NCBI RefSeq assembly: GCF_014695585.1
Contig: NZ_JACJON010000036.1
Coordinates: 1 to 64,000 of the forward strand
Direction of reading: 5' to 3'
DNA: 64,000 nucleotides
Origin: Microcoleus sp. FACHB-831
GTDB lineage: Bacteria; Cyanobacteriota; Cyanobacteriia; Cyanobacteriales; FACHB-T130
Shown: piece after piece, positions 1-8,780 of the stretch
Position numbering within the stretch: position 1 is the stretch's first letter
Layout: each line of letters begins with the position of its first letter
Notes under the pieces: model-generated
What the model was told of the DNA's origin: nothing
What the model saw: the letters and a program-made list of their open reading frames with translations, nothing else
The model's database searches: none
Position numbers and translations under genes: made by a program

Positions 1-68
1 TCTCGCTCAAAGTTCCCGTCTAAAAAGCCATTTCATAGGGGAACTGGAACTCAATGTGAACATCTTAA

Positions 69-1049
69 CTTCTCCATTCTCAACACTGCTTAGAGCTTAA
101 CCGAGAAGTATTGGATCTGTTCCTAGTCGATTTTGGGGCAGTGCAAGATACCTACCACAATACTGTCACGGGGGGCAGTACAGTAGTGGGAACTTACGGC
201 TATATGGCTCCTGAGCAGTTCCGAGGGCAAGCGGTACTATCAACAGATTTGTATGGTTTAGCCACTACGCTGCTTTTCCTTTTAACCCGAAAATCGCCCG
301 CAGAATTGCCCCAACGCAAGCTCAAAATTGATTTCCGCTCCCATGTCAGCGTTTCCAAAGATTTCGCAGACTGGCTGGAGAAGATGTTGGAACCAGTTAT
401 GGAAGATCGATTCCCCTCAGCCAACGCCGCTTTAGCAGTGTTGCGCGGTGAAGAGACTTTAGCCACTTACTCTACACAAAAGCTTCGTCAACCAAAGTAC
501 AGTCCCATCAGTTTAACTAATACTGATGGACGGGTAATAGTAGATATTCCGCCTGTGTGGTTAAGCAGCGCCAGCAGCAGACTTTTTGCTCTCATACCCC
601 TAGTTTGGAACGGCTTTTTATTGCTGATGCTCTGGATAGTTGCAGCATCCGCCTCTATCATTACTTTGGATGCGGGGATCTTACTAGGCGGTTTTGGACT
701 GATTGGGCTGTGGATGCTCGGCACTTTCCTATTTAGCGCAGCCTCTCGCACGCGGCTAGAGCTTGACTGCGATAATTTCCAGCTACAGCGGTGGTTTCTG
801 GGTATGTGCTATCAGAAAGTACAGGCACGCACCGAAGATATTAGCGAGCTAAAACTGAGGGGTATTGGGTTGAAGATGAATAAAAACCCGATTACAGTCT
901 TTATGCTCCGAGAGAGGATGCGTAAGCATCGTTTTGGCTCATTTCTCATGGAGAATGAGAAAGAATGGCTGTTGAGCGAGATAACAGCTTTTCTGGAGAA
1001 ACAGCCACGCAAAGCCGCTGCAACCCCTTCGCTTGCGTCACCTAGATAA
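69..1049 (+). pseudogene. Ser/Thr protein kinase, 3' part only (N-lobe and catalytic loop missing)
   Basis: The frame is open from 69, after an in-frame TAA at 66-68. The first usable start is TTG at 111 (312 residues). It encodes the back half of a eukaryotic-type kinase: DFG at residues 7-9, then YMAPEQ (APE 33-35) and the helical C-lobe to about residue 105. A linker, two hydrophobic segments (about 157-180 and 185-210) and a soluble tail follow, a layout common in cyanobacterial membrane-bound kinases. The HRD loop should lie about 20 codons before DFG, but none of the three forward frames of bases 1-110 encodes it. The glycine loop and Lys are absent too. As read it cannot be an active kinase. 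It is either a decayed 5'-truncated gene or one broken by a frameshift or rearrangement near the window edge. Confidence 0.7.
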
Positions 1050-1229
1050 ACTAGCGGTTGAGGGCATTAAGGTAGCTTCGCGATCGCCCAACTTAATATA
1101 CTGACGACAAATAATATAAAATCTATACTTCTGGCTCATTATTAGTCCTTAAGCGTCTTGGTAGCAGCTACAGCTTTCCTTATATTGAAAGCTGTTTAGC
1201 CAGTCGGTTCCCAAACCCGCTCGCTTAGG

Positions 1230-2987
1230 ATGAAATTTTTTATATTTAGTCAACGCTCAAACTCAAGACGCGATGCACTTACATCGTACAAAACTCAAAT
1301 CTCAGTTAAAAACCTGAAGCTAACGACTCTTGATTATCTACCGCTGGCTGGCATAATTCTCCTGGGCGCAGTCCTGCGATTTTGGCATCTCGACCTCAAA
1401 CCTTTGTGGCTAGATGAGGTAATTACAGCATTATTCAGCCTCGGTCGCAGCTACAATGACGTGCCTTTAGACGTATTTTTTCCTCTTTCAACAGTAAAGG
1501 AAATTTTTACTTTCAACCAGGGTGCGACCTGCCCTCAAATTGCCAACACTGTTGCTACCCAGTCTACCCATCCGCCCTTATTTTTTTGCTTAATGCACGG
1601 TTGGCTTAACTGGATTAGCCCTATAAATGCATCCTGGGTATGGAAATTGCGATCGCTCCCTGCTTTATTTGGGATAGCTGCGATCGCTGTCATTTATTTT
1701 CTCAATCGCATCGCTTTTTCGCCTACCGCTGGTTTGCTAGGAGCTGCTTTTATAGCCTTCTCTCCCTTTGGCGTCTACCTCTCCCAAGAAGCACGACACT
1801 ACACTTTGCCCATACTGCTGATCTCTTTAGCCCTCCTTGGACTAATTTTAATTCAGCACAACCTCAAAACCCAACAGTACCCAAAACCTTTTATTTGGCT
1901 TGGCTGGGTTATCGTTAATAGTATCGGTTTTTACGTCCACTATTTTTTTAGCTTCTCTTTTATTGCCCAAATAATAACTTTAATTGGCCTGCTTTACAAG
2001 TCTAGAATCAAGAATAAAATTTCTTTATTTTTCCTTTCTTTTGCCCTTTGTCTTTTACCTTTTGCCTTATTCATACCCTGGCTGTCTGTCTTAAAGGGAC
2101 ATATGGGGAGTTCCGAAACCAACTGGCTGCCCCAAAGCCCTAGCATTGCGCCGCTTTACCAAACAATAGCAGGTTGGCTCCTGATGGCGATCGCTCTACC
2201 AATAGAAAGTCAGCCGCTTGAAATAGCAATTCTAAATGCATTGCTAATGGTTGTCTTTGGCAGTTGGCTGGGATGGCACTTCTTCAAAGGAATAAAAAAA
2301 CTTTGGAACACTCCAACCACACATCTAGCTACTTTCACCCTAGCTAGTTTCATCCTCTGGGTTCACCTAGAATTTTTAGCAATTATCTACCTTTTAGGCA
2401 AAGATATTACTGTTGCCTCTCGCTATAACTTTGTCTATTACCCAGCCGCATGCGCTCTTTTGGGAGCCAGTCTTTGGAAGTTAAAAGTTAAAAGGCAAAA
2501 GGTAAAAAAAGGCAAAAAAGACTTTACTGTTTACTTTATAATTTTTCTTGTCAGCTTATTAAGCTGTGTCTGTGTCGTTTCTAACTTAGCTTTTCAGAAA
2601 CCGTATAATCCACAGCAGGTAGCCGATAACATGAACATACAACCTGCTGTTCCTATGATGGTTGTCGTTGGCTACAACAATTCTCAGGATGTAGCTTTAG
2701 GTTTGAGCTTTGCTTTGGCTTTAGAAAAAATTAGGGCATCTGTAAACACTGAGAATACCTACTTTGCTTTTATGCATAGTGCAGGTGGTTATCAGTCTGT
2801 TTGGGAAAAGCTTTCCCAAACACAAATACCTCTAAAATATCCTCTCAATTTGTGGGTAGTTGCCCCGGAACTAAAGCGGACAAACTATCCACAAAGTTTG
2901 ACTTTTTTAAGCCAATCGAGTTGTACTATAGATCCGGCTCAACATTACCGCGTAGGGATTCCCTATCAGCTGTATCGGTGTCGTTAG
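1230..2987 (+). CDS. multi-pass membrane glycosyltransferase, GT39/ArnT-like (GT-C fold)
   Basis: This 585-residue protein has roughly ten or more hydrophobic helices. The first extracytoplasmic loop carries the acidic motif WLDE at residues 60-63, typical of GT-C transferases that use lipid-linked sugars (GT39, PMT and ArnT families). A soluble loop with a THPPLFF motif follows. The likely role is transfer of a sugar to lipid or protein at the outer face of the plasma membrane; donor and acceptor cannot be read from sequence. Start is ATG 1230. Around residues 415-430 a lysine-rich, purine-only stretch interrupts the hydrophobic pattern and looks like an intragenic repeat. The gene stands alone and converges on raf1. 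It differs from the three-gene array at 30-36 kb but shares its general architecture. Confidence 0.75.
   Translation: MKFFIFSQRSNSRRDALTSYKTQISVKNLKLTTLDYLPLAGIILLGAVLRFWHLDLKPLWLDEVITALFSLGRSYNDVPLDVFFPLSTVKEIFTFNQGATCPQIANTVATQSTHPPLFFCLMHGWLNWISPINASWVWKLRSLPALFGIAAIAVIYFLNRIAFSPTAGLLGAAFIAFSPFGVYLSQEARHYTLPILLISLALLGLILIQHNLKTQQYPKPFIWLGWVIVNSIGFYVHYFFSFSFIAQIITLIGLLYKSRIKNKISLFFLSFALCLLPFALFIPWLSVLKGHMGSSETNWLPQSPSIAPLYQTIAGWLLMAIALPIESQPLEIAILNALLMVVFGSWLGWHFFKGIKKLWNTPTTHLATFTLASFILWVHLEFLAIIYLLGKDITVASRYNFVYYPAACALLGASLWKLKVKRQKVKKGKKDFTVYFIIFLVSLLSCVCVVSNLAFQKPYNPQQVADNMNIQPAVPMMVVVGYNNSQDVALGLSFALALEKIRASVNTENTYFAFMHSAGGYQSVWEKLSQTQIPLKYPLNLWVVAPELKRTNYPQSLTFLSQSSCTIDPAQHYRVGIPYQLYRCR
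2478..2522 (+). repeat. AAAGG/AAAAG-type purine tract inside the glycosyltransferase gene
   Basis: The stretch is built of near copies of AAAAGGCAAAAG and AAAGTTAAAAG. It encodes a Lys/Arg/Val-rich cytoplasmic loop between hydrophobic helices. The same word occurs in intergenic DNA near 11340-11400 and 61612-61640, and its complement near 2032-2070. That pattern suggests a dispersed repeat that entered the coding region in frame. Confidence 0.5.
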
Positions 2988-3017
2988 TATTTAGTAACTG
3001 GTAATTGCTAAAAATTA

Positions 3018-3046
3018 TGAGTGTTGAGTTACTAATTCAACACTCA
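3018..3046. terminator. hairpin between convergent genes
   Basis: Arms 3018-3030 and 3034-3046 pair over 13 bp with one G-T wobble and a 3-nt loop. The hairpin lies between the ends of the glycosyltransferase gene (2987) and raf1 (3059). There is no T-tract, so it is a weak intrinsic terminator candidate at best. Confidence 0.4.
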
Positions 3047-3058
3047 AATCCCCATTAG

Positions 3059-4153
3059 CTATTCATCAATCTGCCAAAGATCCTTGCTTAGTCCTTCATC
3101 GATAATTTTCTTCGGACGCAGCACGAGAATTACTCGTCCCAGTAACGGCACGTCGGTAGCTTGTTCAAACCAGTGAAATTCTAGCTGACCTGACTGTTCA
3201 ACTAAAAAATAGCTGTTATCTTCCCATTTACGCTGGGAACGATCGATGAGAACCAAAACGTCTTCAGGTTTGCCGCCAGCTTTCTCCCCTAGCTGGCTGG
3301 TGTGGCAGATGATGGCAACAGGATCTTCAGCCTTCGATACTACTTGCCAACCGGGTAAGCAAACCCAAGCCTGATTCCCAGCATATTTAACGATATTGAA
3401 AGGCCCAGTTTCTTCAAAAATTGGAACTTCTTTGAGGTCTGCCTGAGCCAGGGGGAACTGTCCGGCAACTGGTATGAGGCGGGGGAGCCCTTCGTCGGCT
3501 TCAAGTCTGTAGAAGGGCCAATTGGGGGCCGGACGCTGGGCGGGTGAGAGACCTTGAGTTAGCAACTGCTCAATTTGTTGCCGCGCTGTTTGGCTGTTTG
3601 CAAACATTAAGCCGCGAGCAATCAAACGCGATCGCTCTTGTAAGTCGGCTTGTTGTTTGGCTAGTTTCCAATAGTGGTAAGCAGCAGCGTCTCCTGGATG
3701 GTTCTCAAACCCAGCTGGCAGGGTGCGATACCGCGAATACTCTTTCATGGCTCTAGCAAGGTCGCGGGAATTATCCAAGTCAAGGCTTTTGGCTACGATA
3801 AATTCGGCGGCGGTGGCGCGTTCTGCCTGGGCGAGAATGCGTAACTCGTACAAAATATCGCTGCCTTTGCGCGTGAAGTGCGATCGCACTTCGTCGGACA
3901 TCCCTGCATTCACTATGCTTGTGAAAACCTGCGCTCCGACCATAACTTGATTCTGCTGTATAGGCTCAAATCCAGTTGCCTCAAAGATTGCCTGTGGATT
4001 ATGGCCTGCTTTTTGCAATGTGGTGCAAGCTTGCCCCCACTCTACCCAAGTGCCTTCTTTGCGTCGTAACTTTTGCAGCAAATCTTCAACATTCAGTGAC
4101 GCTTCAGCAGATTGAGGGATACGATCTTCATAGCCTGGTGATGAGTCGGTCAT
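3059..4153 (-). CDS. raf1: Rubisco accumulation factor 1 (Raf1)
   Basis: This 364-residue soluble protein matches the size of cyanobacterial Raf1, a chaperone that binds newly folded RbcL dimers and promotes L8 core assembly before RbcS joins. The N-terminal helical part contains the family sequence KLRRKEGTWVEWG (about residues 29-41) and the stretch IFEATGFEPIQQNQV (about 58-72). The middle holds the helical alpha domain with AAAYHYWKLAKQQ. After a linker near residue 205, the C-terminal beta domain (RLIPVAGQFPLA, VCLPGWQVV) provides dimerisation in known Raf1. Start is ATG 4153. No rbc gene lies in the window, so the gene is unlinked from its substrate. I recognised the family by its motifs; no alternative is likely. 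Confidence 0.9.
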   Translation of the reverse strand: MTDSSPGYEDRIPQSAEASLNVEDLLQKLRRKEGTWVEWGQACTTLQKAGHNPQAIFEATGFEPIQQNQVMVGAQVFTSIVNAGMSDEVRSHFTRKGSDILYELRILAQAERATAAEFIVAKSLDLDNSRDLARAMKEYSRYRTLPAGFENHPGDAAAYHYWKLAKQQADLQERSRLIARGLMFANSQTARQQIEQLLTQGLSPAQRPAPNWPFYRLEADEGLPRLIPVAGQFPLAQADLKEVPIFEETGPFNIVKYAGNQAWVCLPGWQVVSKAEDPVAIICHTSQLGEKAGGKPEDVLVLIDRSQRKWEDNSYFLVEQSGQLEFHWFEQATDVPLLGRVILVLRPKKIIDEGLSKDLWQIDE

Positions 4154-4374
4154 AGTACTTTAGGGAGTAAGGGTGTTATCAAAAATTTATAGCGATCGCA
4201 ACGTTGGATTCATTAAAGTGGTTTAGCGTGGCCAGTCGTAAAATGCCAAGGGGGTTGGGATTGCGTGGATTTTAGAGTATTGATAGTAACAGTACCGTTT
4301 GTATTTAAGATCCGGCAAGAAAAACACCCATTCCCGCTTCCCTTATTTCTTCCTAACCTGTAAACAAAATTAAG

Positions 4375-5379
4375 ATGGCGACTCGATTAGTTGCCAGTCC
4401 TGATTGGCCGCCAGGAGTTTATTCTACTGCTATGGACAGCACCATTCCAGAACTTAATACTATTAGCCGTCAGTTAATGAGCTTAGAGCGACCCAAGAAG
4501 CCCAAAATGCTGGTGGTAGACGATGAGCCAGATAACCTGGACTTGCTCTACCGTACTTTCCGGCGCGATTTCAATGTTTTTAGAGCCGAAAGCGGCGTTC
4601 ATGCCCTAGAAGTGCTAGCCACAGAAGGGGAAGTAGCCGTGATTATCTCTGACCAGCGGATGCCGGAAATGAAGGGAACGGAATTTTTGAGCAAAACTGT
4701 TCCCCAATTTCCCGATACTGTAAGGATTATCCTCACTGGTTTTACTGATGTTGAGGATTTGGTTGAGGCAATTAATTCAGGTCAAGTTTACAAGTACATC
4801 ACGAAGCCTTGGGACCCCAACGAACTCAAAGCAGTTGTGCAACGGGCTTCTGAAACTTATGAACTGCTGAAGCAAAGGACGGAAGAACTGCATCGCGCTC
4901 AGGCGCAAACTGAGTTGCTGGCAAAGATCGTGCAAGTGGCTCAAGATGCTCGTAACGTGGAGGCAACTCTTGAACCAATTGCCGAGGCTTTTGGGGATAG
5001 CTTCTATGCTGATGGCTGCATCTTGCAGTTGGTGGAAGGCAACACTTTAGGCTCTGCCCAAGGAACCTACAGTGAAGATGGCCGCTTAGAAAACTGGCTG
5101 GCAAAAGACTCGCTAGTAACTGAGGCGATCGCGCTGCACAAGCTTCAGGCTTGGGCAAATGTTCCCGGCAATCCTACCCCTAGTGCCGAACTCTACCAAG
5201 CCGCAGGTCTACAGGCGCATCTGGTTATTCCCATCATCTACCGAGGCGAAGTGCTGGCCGTGTTGTCGCTACAGTGGAAGCGGCCCTCAAAACTCCGTGA
5301 AGATGAGATCAGACTAATTCATCTCTCTTCCCAACAGGTTGCGCTTGCTCTCACCAGCACTCGTTATTTTCCCAGTTAA
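4375..5379 (+). CDS. response regulator, receiver plus GAF domain
   Basis: Receiver domain at about residues 43-165: acidic pair D49/D50, phosphoacceptor D93 in ISDQRMP, T121 in ILTG and K144 in YITKPWD. A short coiled linker leads to a GAF-like domain (about 185-330). There is no DNA-binding or enzymatic output domain, so it probably signals through protein contacts or ligand binding. The ISDQRMP and KYITKPWD wording is typical of receivers in RpfG-like and cyanobacterial REC-GAF proteins. ATG 4375 is given; an in-frame ATG at 4432, preceded by AGGAG 13 nt upstream, would remove 19 residues and is also plausible. No kinase gene is adjacent, so the partner is unknown. Confidence 0.85.
   Translation: MATRLVASPDWPPGVYSTAMDSTIPELNTISRQLMSLERPKKPKMLVVDDEPDNLDLLYRTFRRDFNVFRAESGVHALEVLATEGEVAVIISDQRMPEMKGTEFLSKTVPQFPDTVRIILTGFTDVEDLVEAINSGQVYKYITKPWDPNELKAVVQRASETYELLKQRTEELHRAQAQTELLAKIVQVAQDARNVEATLEPIAEAFGDSFYADGCILQLVEGNTLGSAQGTYSEDGRLENWLAKDSLVTEAIALHKLQAWANVPGNPTPSAELYQAAGLQAHLVIPIIYRGEVLAVLSLQWKRPSKLREDEIRLIHLSSQQVALALTSTRYFPS
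5125..5132. repeat. example of the HIP1 palindrome GCGATCGC
   Basis: GCGATCGC recurs throughout the window in genes and spacers (this copy is inside the response-regulator gene). It is the highly iterated palindrome characteristic of many cyanobacterial genomes. Copies are conspicuously rare in the 30.2-36.4 kb glycosyltransferase genes. Confidence 0.95.
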
Positions 5380-5394
5380 ATAGTCTTTACCCCG

Positions 5395-5415
5395 TTGTCC
5401 GTTGTCTGTTGACGG
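5395..5415. repeat. short heptamer repeat (TTGTCYG)
   Basis: Three consecutive 7-nt units (TTGTCCG, TTGTCTG, TTGACGG) lie just after the response regulator. They resemble the heptamer tracts seen elsewhere in the window. Confidence 0.5.
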
Positions 5416-5461
5416 TAACGGGGACTAAGCACCGATGACCAACGATCAATGCTAATCACCA

Positions 5462-6172
5462 ATGAAGTCTGAAACGCCAACAACTTCGCCAATTCGCGAC
5501 CTCTTTGACCGTATTGCCCCCGTCTACGACCAGTTGAATGATTGGTTAAGTTTGGGGCAGCATCGGGTATGGAAGCTGATGGCGGTGAAGTGGAGCGAAC
5601 CCAGTCCGGGAGATACTTGCTTAGATTTATGCTGTGGGAGCGGGGATTTGGCTCAACTGTTGGCGCGGCAGGTGGGATCAACTGGTTGTGTATATGGGGT
5701 AGATTTTTCATGCGAGCAGTTGGCGATCGCTCGCTCCCGCTCTCAAACCAGTTTCCTTCCCTGTCCTATTAACTGGATAGAGGCAGATGTCCTCAATCTA
5801 CCGTTTGCCAGTAACCAATTCGACTGCGCCACAATGGGCTACGGTCTTCGCAATGTGACAGATATTCCTAAATGTCTCCACGAATTGCACCGCGTCCTCA
5901 AGCCAGGGGCTAAAGCTGCCATTCTTGATATGCATCGCCCCAGCAGCCCCCAAATGCGTGCGTTTCAACAGTGGTATTTGGATAATATTGTCGTGCCCAC
6001 CGCCAAGCAATTTGGCTTGACCGAAGACTATGCCTACATTGCGCCTTCTTTAGAAAAATTTCCCACAGGTGGGGAGCAAGTGGATTTAGCCCGCAAGGCT
6101 GGATTTACTACTGCCACCCACTACGCGATCGCTGGTGGCGCGATGGGTGTTCTATTAGTAACCAAAGCCTAA
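5462..6172 (+). CDS. menG: 2-phytyl-1,4-naphthoquinone methyltransferase (MenG/UbiE family)
   Basis: This 236-residue SAM-dependent methyltransferase belongs to the UbiE/COQ5/MenG family. The family start (RDLFDRIAPVYDQLND, residues 12-27) is followed by SAM motif I DLCCGSGD (55-62), an acidic residue after strand 2 (GVDFS), and the family signature MGYGLRNVTD. In cyanobacteria this enzyme methylates demethylphylloquinone in the last step of phylloquinone synthesis, supplying the A1 acceptor of photosystem I. Start is ATG 5462. The next gene on the same strand starts 60 bp downstream. Because the lineage makes phylloquinone or menaquinone, MenG is preferred over UbiE, although sequence alone does not separate them. 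Confidence 0.88.
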   Translation: MKSETPTTSPIRDLFDRIAPVYDQLNDWLSLGQHRVWKLMAVKWSEPSPGDTCLDLCCGSGDLAQLLARQVGSTGCVYGVDFSCEQLAIARSRSQTSFLPCPINWIEADVLNLPFASNQFDCATMGYGLRNVTDIPKCLHELHRVLKPGAKAAILDMHRPSSPQMRAFQQWYLDNIVVPTAKQFGLTEDYAYIAPSLEKFPTGGEQVDLARKAGFTTATHYAIAGGAMGVLLVTKA

Positions 6173-6231
6173 TATGGGAATAGGGGGCACTGCCCACCCT
6201 ACTACTCACTATTTAAGATTGGATCGCCACC

Positions 6232-7461
6232 TTGGATCTGTCTAACCTCTGGCTTTACCTCAGTCCCCCCATAGTTGGTGCAGTCATTGGCTATTTCACC
6301 AACGATATCGCTATCAAAATGTTATTCCGCCCTTATCGGGCTATTTACGTTGGTAAGCGACAACTCCCCTTTACTCCCGGCTTAATTCCTCGCAATCAGG
6401 AACGCCTTGCCAAACGGGTTTCTGACACAATCATGGGATCGCTGCTAACGCCAGAAGAATTGCAAAATCTGGCGCGGCGACTGCTGGAAACCGAGCGCGT
6501 ACAAGGGGCAATTTTCTGGTTGCTTCAGTTGGCGCTAGAACAGATAAAACCTGACAAGTCGGAGAAAACTACTAAAGTTCTGGCTGGAATTCTCAAAGAT
6601 TTGCTCGGTCAGTCGTTACCGCGCCTGCTGAAGGTTTTAGCTCGTCGCGAAGATTTTCTTGAAGTCCAGCTAAACCAAATTTTCGATCAGATTTTGCTGG
6701 AATTTCAGCTAACTGAAGAGCAAGCAAAAAAACTTGCCGAATGGTTGTTACAAGTGGTACTCCCACCGGATGTAATCCGACAGGCTATAGTCGATTTCCT
6801 GACTGACCGCAATATTCAAATAATTGATGAAGGCTTTCGGGAAAAGGCTAGTGGAACATACTGGGTAGTAGCGAATTTGTTTGGTTTACGCAACACTTTG
6901 ACACGCCTGCGGACGTTTTGCCTGGATGAAAAAGAGGCGAGTAATGCGCGTTTGGCGGAGCTAATTGTTTCCCTTGCGGTGAGACAACGCTTGCAGGAAT
7001 GGCTGCAAAATTTATCTTTGCAAAATCTACCAGTTTCGACGGTGCGCCAGCTGCGTAAAACTTTGCGCGATAGCGTACGCAACTACGCTCAAGAGCGCGG
7101 TAGCGATGTCCTTCAGGGATTGACTGAATCTGTAGACTGGGAAAATATTGCTTCGTTGCTGCTCAATAGATTGCGGACTTCTGCTGCTGTAAGTGCCTCG
7201 TTGGAGGTTGTTAGTAAGGAATTGGCTTTGATTTTAGAGCGCTATTTGGAGAAAGATTTAGAGAAGATTGTGACGCAGGCAATTCCAATTTTGAATATAG
7301 ATCAGGTAATTATCGATCGGGTTAAGGGAACTTCACCTGCTGATTTAGAATTAGCGATTCAAGGCATTGTGAAAAGTGAATTGCAAGGAATTGTGAATTT
7401 GGGGGGAATTTTGGGTTTGGTTGTGGGTTGCTTGCAGGTAGTATTCCTGATGTTGCAGTAA
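6232..7461 (+). CDS. DUF445 family membrane-associated protein
   Basis: The 409-residue protein starts with TTG at 6232. The N-terminus ([19 protein letters not shown], about residues 11-29) and the following [18 protein letters not shown] stretch are the DUF445 signature, which supports this start. One N-terminal helix and one C-terminal hydrophobic helix (about 390-408) flank a long amphipathic helical middle, giving a membrane protein with a large soluble segment. Family function is not established. It lies 60 bp downstream of menG on the same strand and may be co-transcribed, but a palindromic repeat (about 6180-6200) lies in the gap. Length is normal for the family, with no sign of damage. 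Confidence 0.85.
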   Translation: MDLSNLWLYLSPPIVGAVIGYFTNDIAIKMLFRPYRAIYVGKRQLPFTPGLIPRNQERLAKRVSDTIMGSLLTPEELQNLARRLLETERVQGAIFWLLQLALEQIKPDKSEKTTKVLAGILKDLLGQSLPRLLKVLARREDFLEVQLNQIFDQILLEFQLTEEQAKKLAEWLLQVVLPPDVIRQAIVDFLTDRNIQIIDEGFREKASGTYWVVANLFGLRNTLTRLRTFCLDEKEASNARLAELIVSLAVRQRLQEWLQNLSLQNLPVSTVRQLRKTLRDSVRNYAQERGSDVLQGLTESVDWENIASLLLNRLRTSAAVSASLEVVSKELALILERYLEKDLEKIVTQAIPILNIDQVIIDRVKGTSPADLELAIQGIVKSELQGIVNLGGILGLVVGCLQVVFLMLQ

Positions 7462-7475
7462 TATTTCCAGCCTAG

Positions 7476-7502
7476 ATTAGGGTGGGCAATGCCCACCCTA
7501 AT
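7476..7502. repeat. 13-bp perfect inverted repeat of the GTGGGCA/TGCCCAC type
   Basis: Arms 7476-7488 and 7490-7502 are perfectly complementary around a single central base. Related GGTGGGCA..TGCCCACC words occur near 6183-6199 and 20725-20753. This one lies 15 bp after the DUF445 stop and could also end transcription, although no T-tract follows. Confidence 0.65.
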
Positions 7503-7624
7503 TAGTAGTATTAAGCGATCGCGTAGCGCCTTGCCTAATATTTTTTAAGCTAAAATTAGCGCATTTCCTAAGAGACAGGCTTTAGCTTTAAAAGTATTCT
7601 TTTATAAAAAAATCTGTTAAAGCG

Positions 7625-7657
7625 AGATACCCGACTTCTTAGAGAAGTCGGGTATCT
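7625..7657. repeat. 15-bp perfect inverted repeat (AGATACCCGACTTCT)
   Basis: Arms 7625-7639 and 7643-7657 pair perfectly around a 3-nt loop (TAG). The ACCCGACTTCT/AGAAGTCGGGT motif resembles dispersed palindromic repeats common in filamentous cyanobacterial genomes (recalled, not searched). There is no T-tract. Confidence 0.7.
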
Positions 7658-7852
7658 GAATCTCTGATATCTTATAACTTAAATAAAATTGTTATGGCTG
7701 TAGAGCAAAATTAGAGCAAGATATGCTCTAACACGCACTGTTTGCCCCAGACCCTCGGAAGGAAAAATGATATTGTAAGCTTGCTGCTTAACCACCTACA
7801 ATCGGCAAAGCAATGTATAGAATATCTTTGCTTAATAAGGTGGTTTGAGGCT

Positions 7853-8752
7853 ATGAAATTTAAGCTTTTACTCGGCTGTTTAACTTTGTGCGTGAGTGTT
7901 GGCGGTTCCTTGATTTGGCAAGAAAGTCAAGCGCAACCGATATCCCAGATTCAGCCTGCACCCGTGCCTTCCCCTGCGAAACAAAAGGCTGATGTGCCTT
8001 ATGTGCCAACGCCTAACGAGGTGGTGGAACAAATGTTGAACATGGCTGCCGTCACCAAAGATGATGTACTTTACGATCTGGGTTCTGGAGATGGGAGGGT
8101 AGCGATCGCCGCAGCGAAAAAAGGTGCTAGAAGTCTTGGGGTGGAGATCGATCCGCTCCTAGTCGCGAAAAGTAATGAAAATGCCAAATTAGCGGGTGTG
8201 AGCGATCGCGTAAAGTTTGTCGAACAAGATTTGTTCAAAACTAACCTCAGCGATGCTAGTGTAGTCACGCTTTACCTGCTGACTTCAATAAATCTCAAGC
8301 TCAGACCAAAATTGCTCAACGAACTAAAACCGGGGACTCGTCTTGTTTCTCACCAGTTTCACATGGGGTTATGGAAACCAGAGCGCGTTGTAGAAATGAC
8401 GGTGAATTCTCGTCAACACAAGCTTTATTACTGGGTTATCCCTTCCCAGGTATCGGGAACTTGGCAATTTAATATGCCCGCAGGTAGAGGTCAAGAGAAA
8501 TATACTCTGCAACTTAACCAAGATTTTCAAGAAGTTAGCGGAACGCTGACAAATTCGGAGCGTTCGATGCAACTTACCGATGCGAAGTTAACTGGCGATC
8601 GACTCACTTTCAAAGTAACGCAGCCACTCAAGGAAACTGCGGTGACAATGCAATTCAACGGGCGCGTCACTAAGGATGAGATCGCAGGCAGCGTAGAAAT
8701 TTTAGGGGGAAAGGAAGCAGGACGACAAGACTGGGTAGCGGGGCGGCGATAG
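7853..8752 (+). CDS. exported class I SAM-dependent methyltransferase-fold protein
   Basis: ATG 7853 is chosen because it begins a textbook signal peptide: MKFK, a hydrophobic core to about residue 20, then a cleavage-like SQA/QP at about 28-29. The mature part has SAM motif I YDLGSGDGR (about residues 74-82), acidic GVEID after strand 2, and later motifs (VKFVEQDLF; LRPKLLNELKPGTRLVS). The last ~100 residues form a predicted beta-rich domain (SGTWQFNMPAG to the end). The fold is a methyltransferase, yet the protein appears to be exported, where SAM is not expected. The true localisation or activity is therefore unclear. It could be a moonlighting binding protein, a lumenal or periplasmic enzyme with an unknown SAM supply, or membrane-anchored through an uncleaved signal facing the cytoplasm. 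The gene stands alone between DUF445 and the convergent rsgA. Confidence 0.75.
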   Translation: MKFKLLLGCLTLCVSVGGSLIWQESQAQPISQIQPAPVPSPAKQKADVPYVPTPNEVVEQMLNMAAVTKDDVLYDLGSGDGRVAIAAAKKGARSLGVEIDPLLVAKSNENAKLAGVSDRVKFVEQDLFKTNLSDASVVTLYLLTSINLKLRPKLLNELKPGTRLVSHQFHMGLWKPERVVEMTVNSRQHKLYYWVIPSQVSGTWQFNMPAGRGQEKYTLQLNQDFQEVSGTLTNSERSMQLTDAKLTGDRLTFKVTQPLKETAVTMQFNGRVTKDEIAGSVEILGGKEAGRQDWVAGRR

Positions 8753-8780
8753 TCTTTAAATGGGGATTAAAGATTCCTAC

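Larger units (their letters stand above)
7462..7852. other. intergenic spacer with two perfect hairpins
   Basis: No convincing gene. The spacer holds two dispersed-repeat-like inverted repeats (7476-7502 and 7625-7657), one HIP1 copy near 7516, and AT-rich DNA before the methyltransferase-fold gene. A TTG-initiated extension of that gene (from 7742) is open here but lacks a signal peptide at its start and is not favoured. Confidence 0.7.

Noticed and set aside
7742-7852. TTG-initiated 37-residue extension of the methyltransferase-fold gene
   Set aside because: It precedes the signal peptide and would block export; no RBS. ATG 7853 is preferred.
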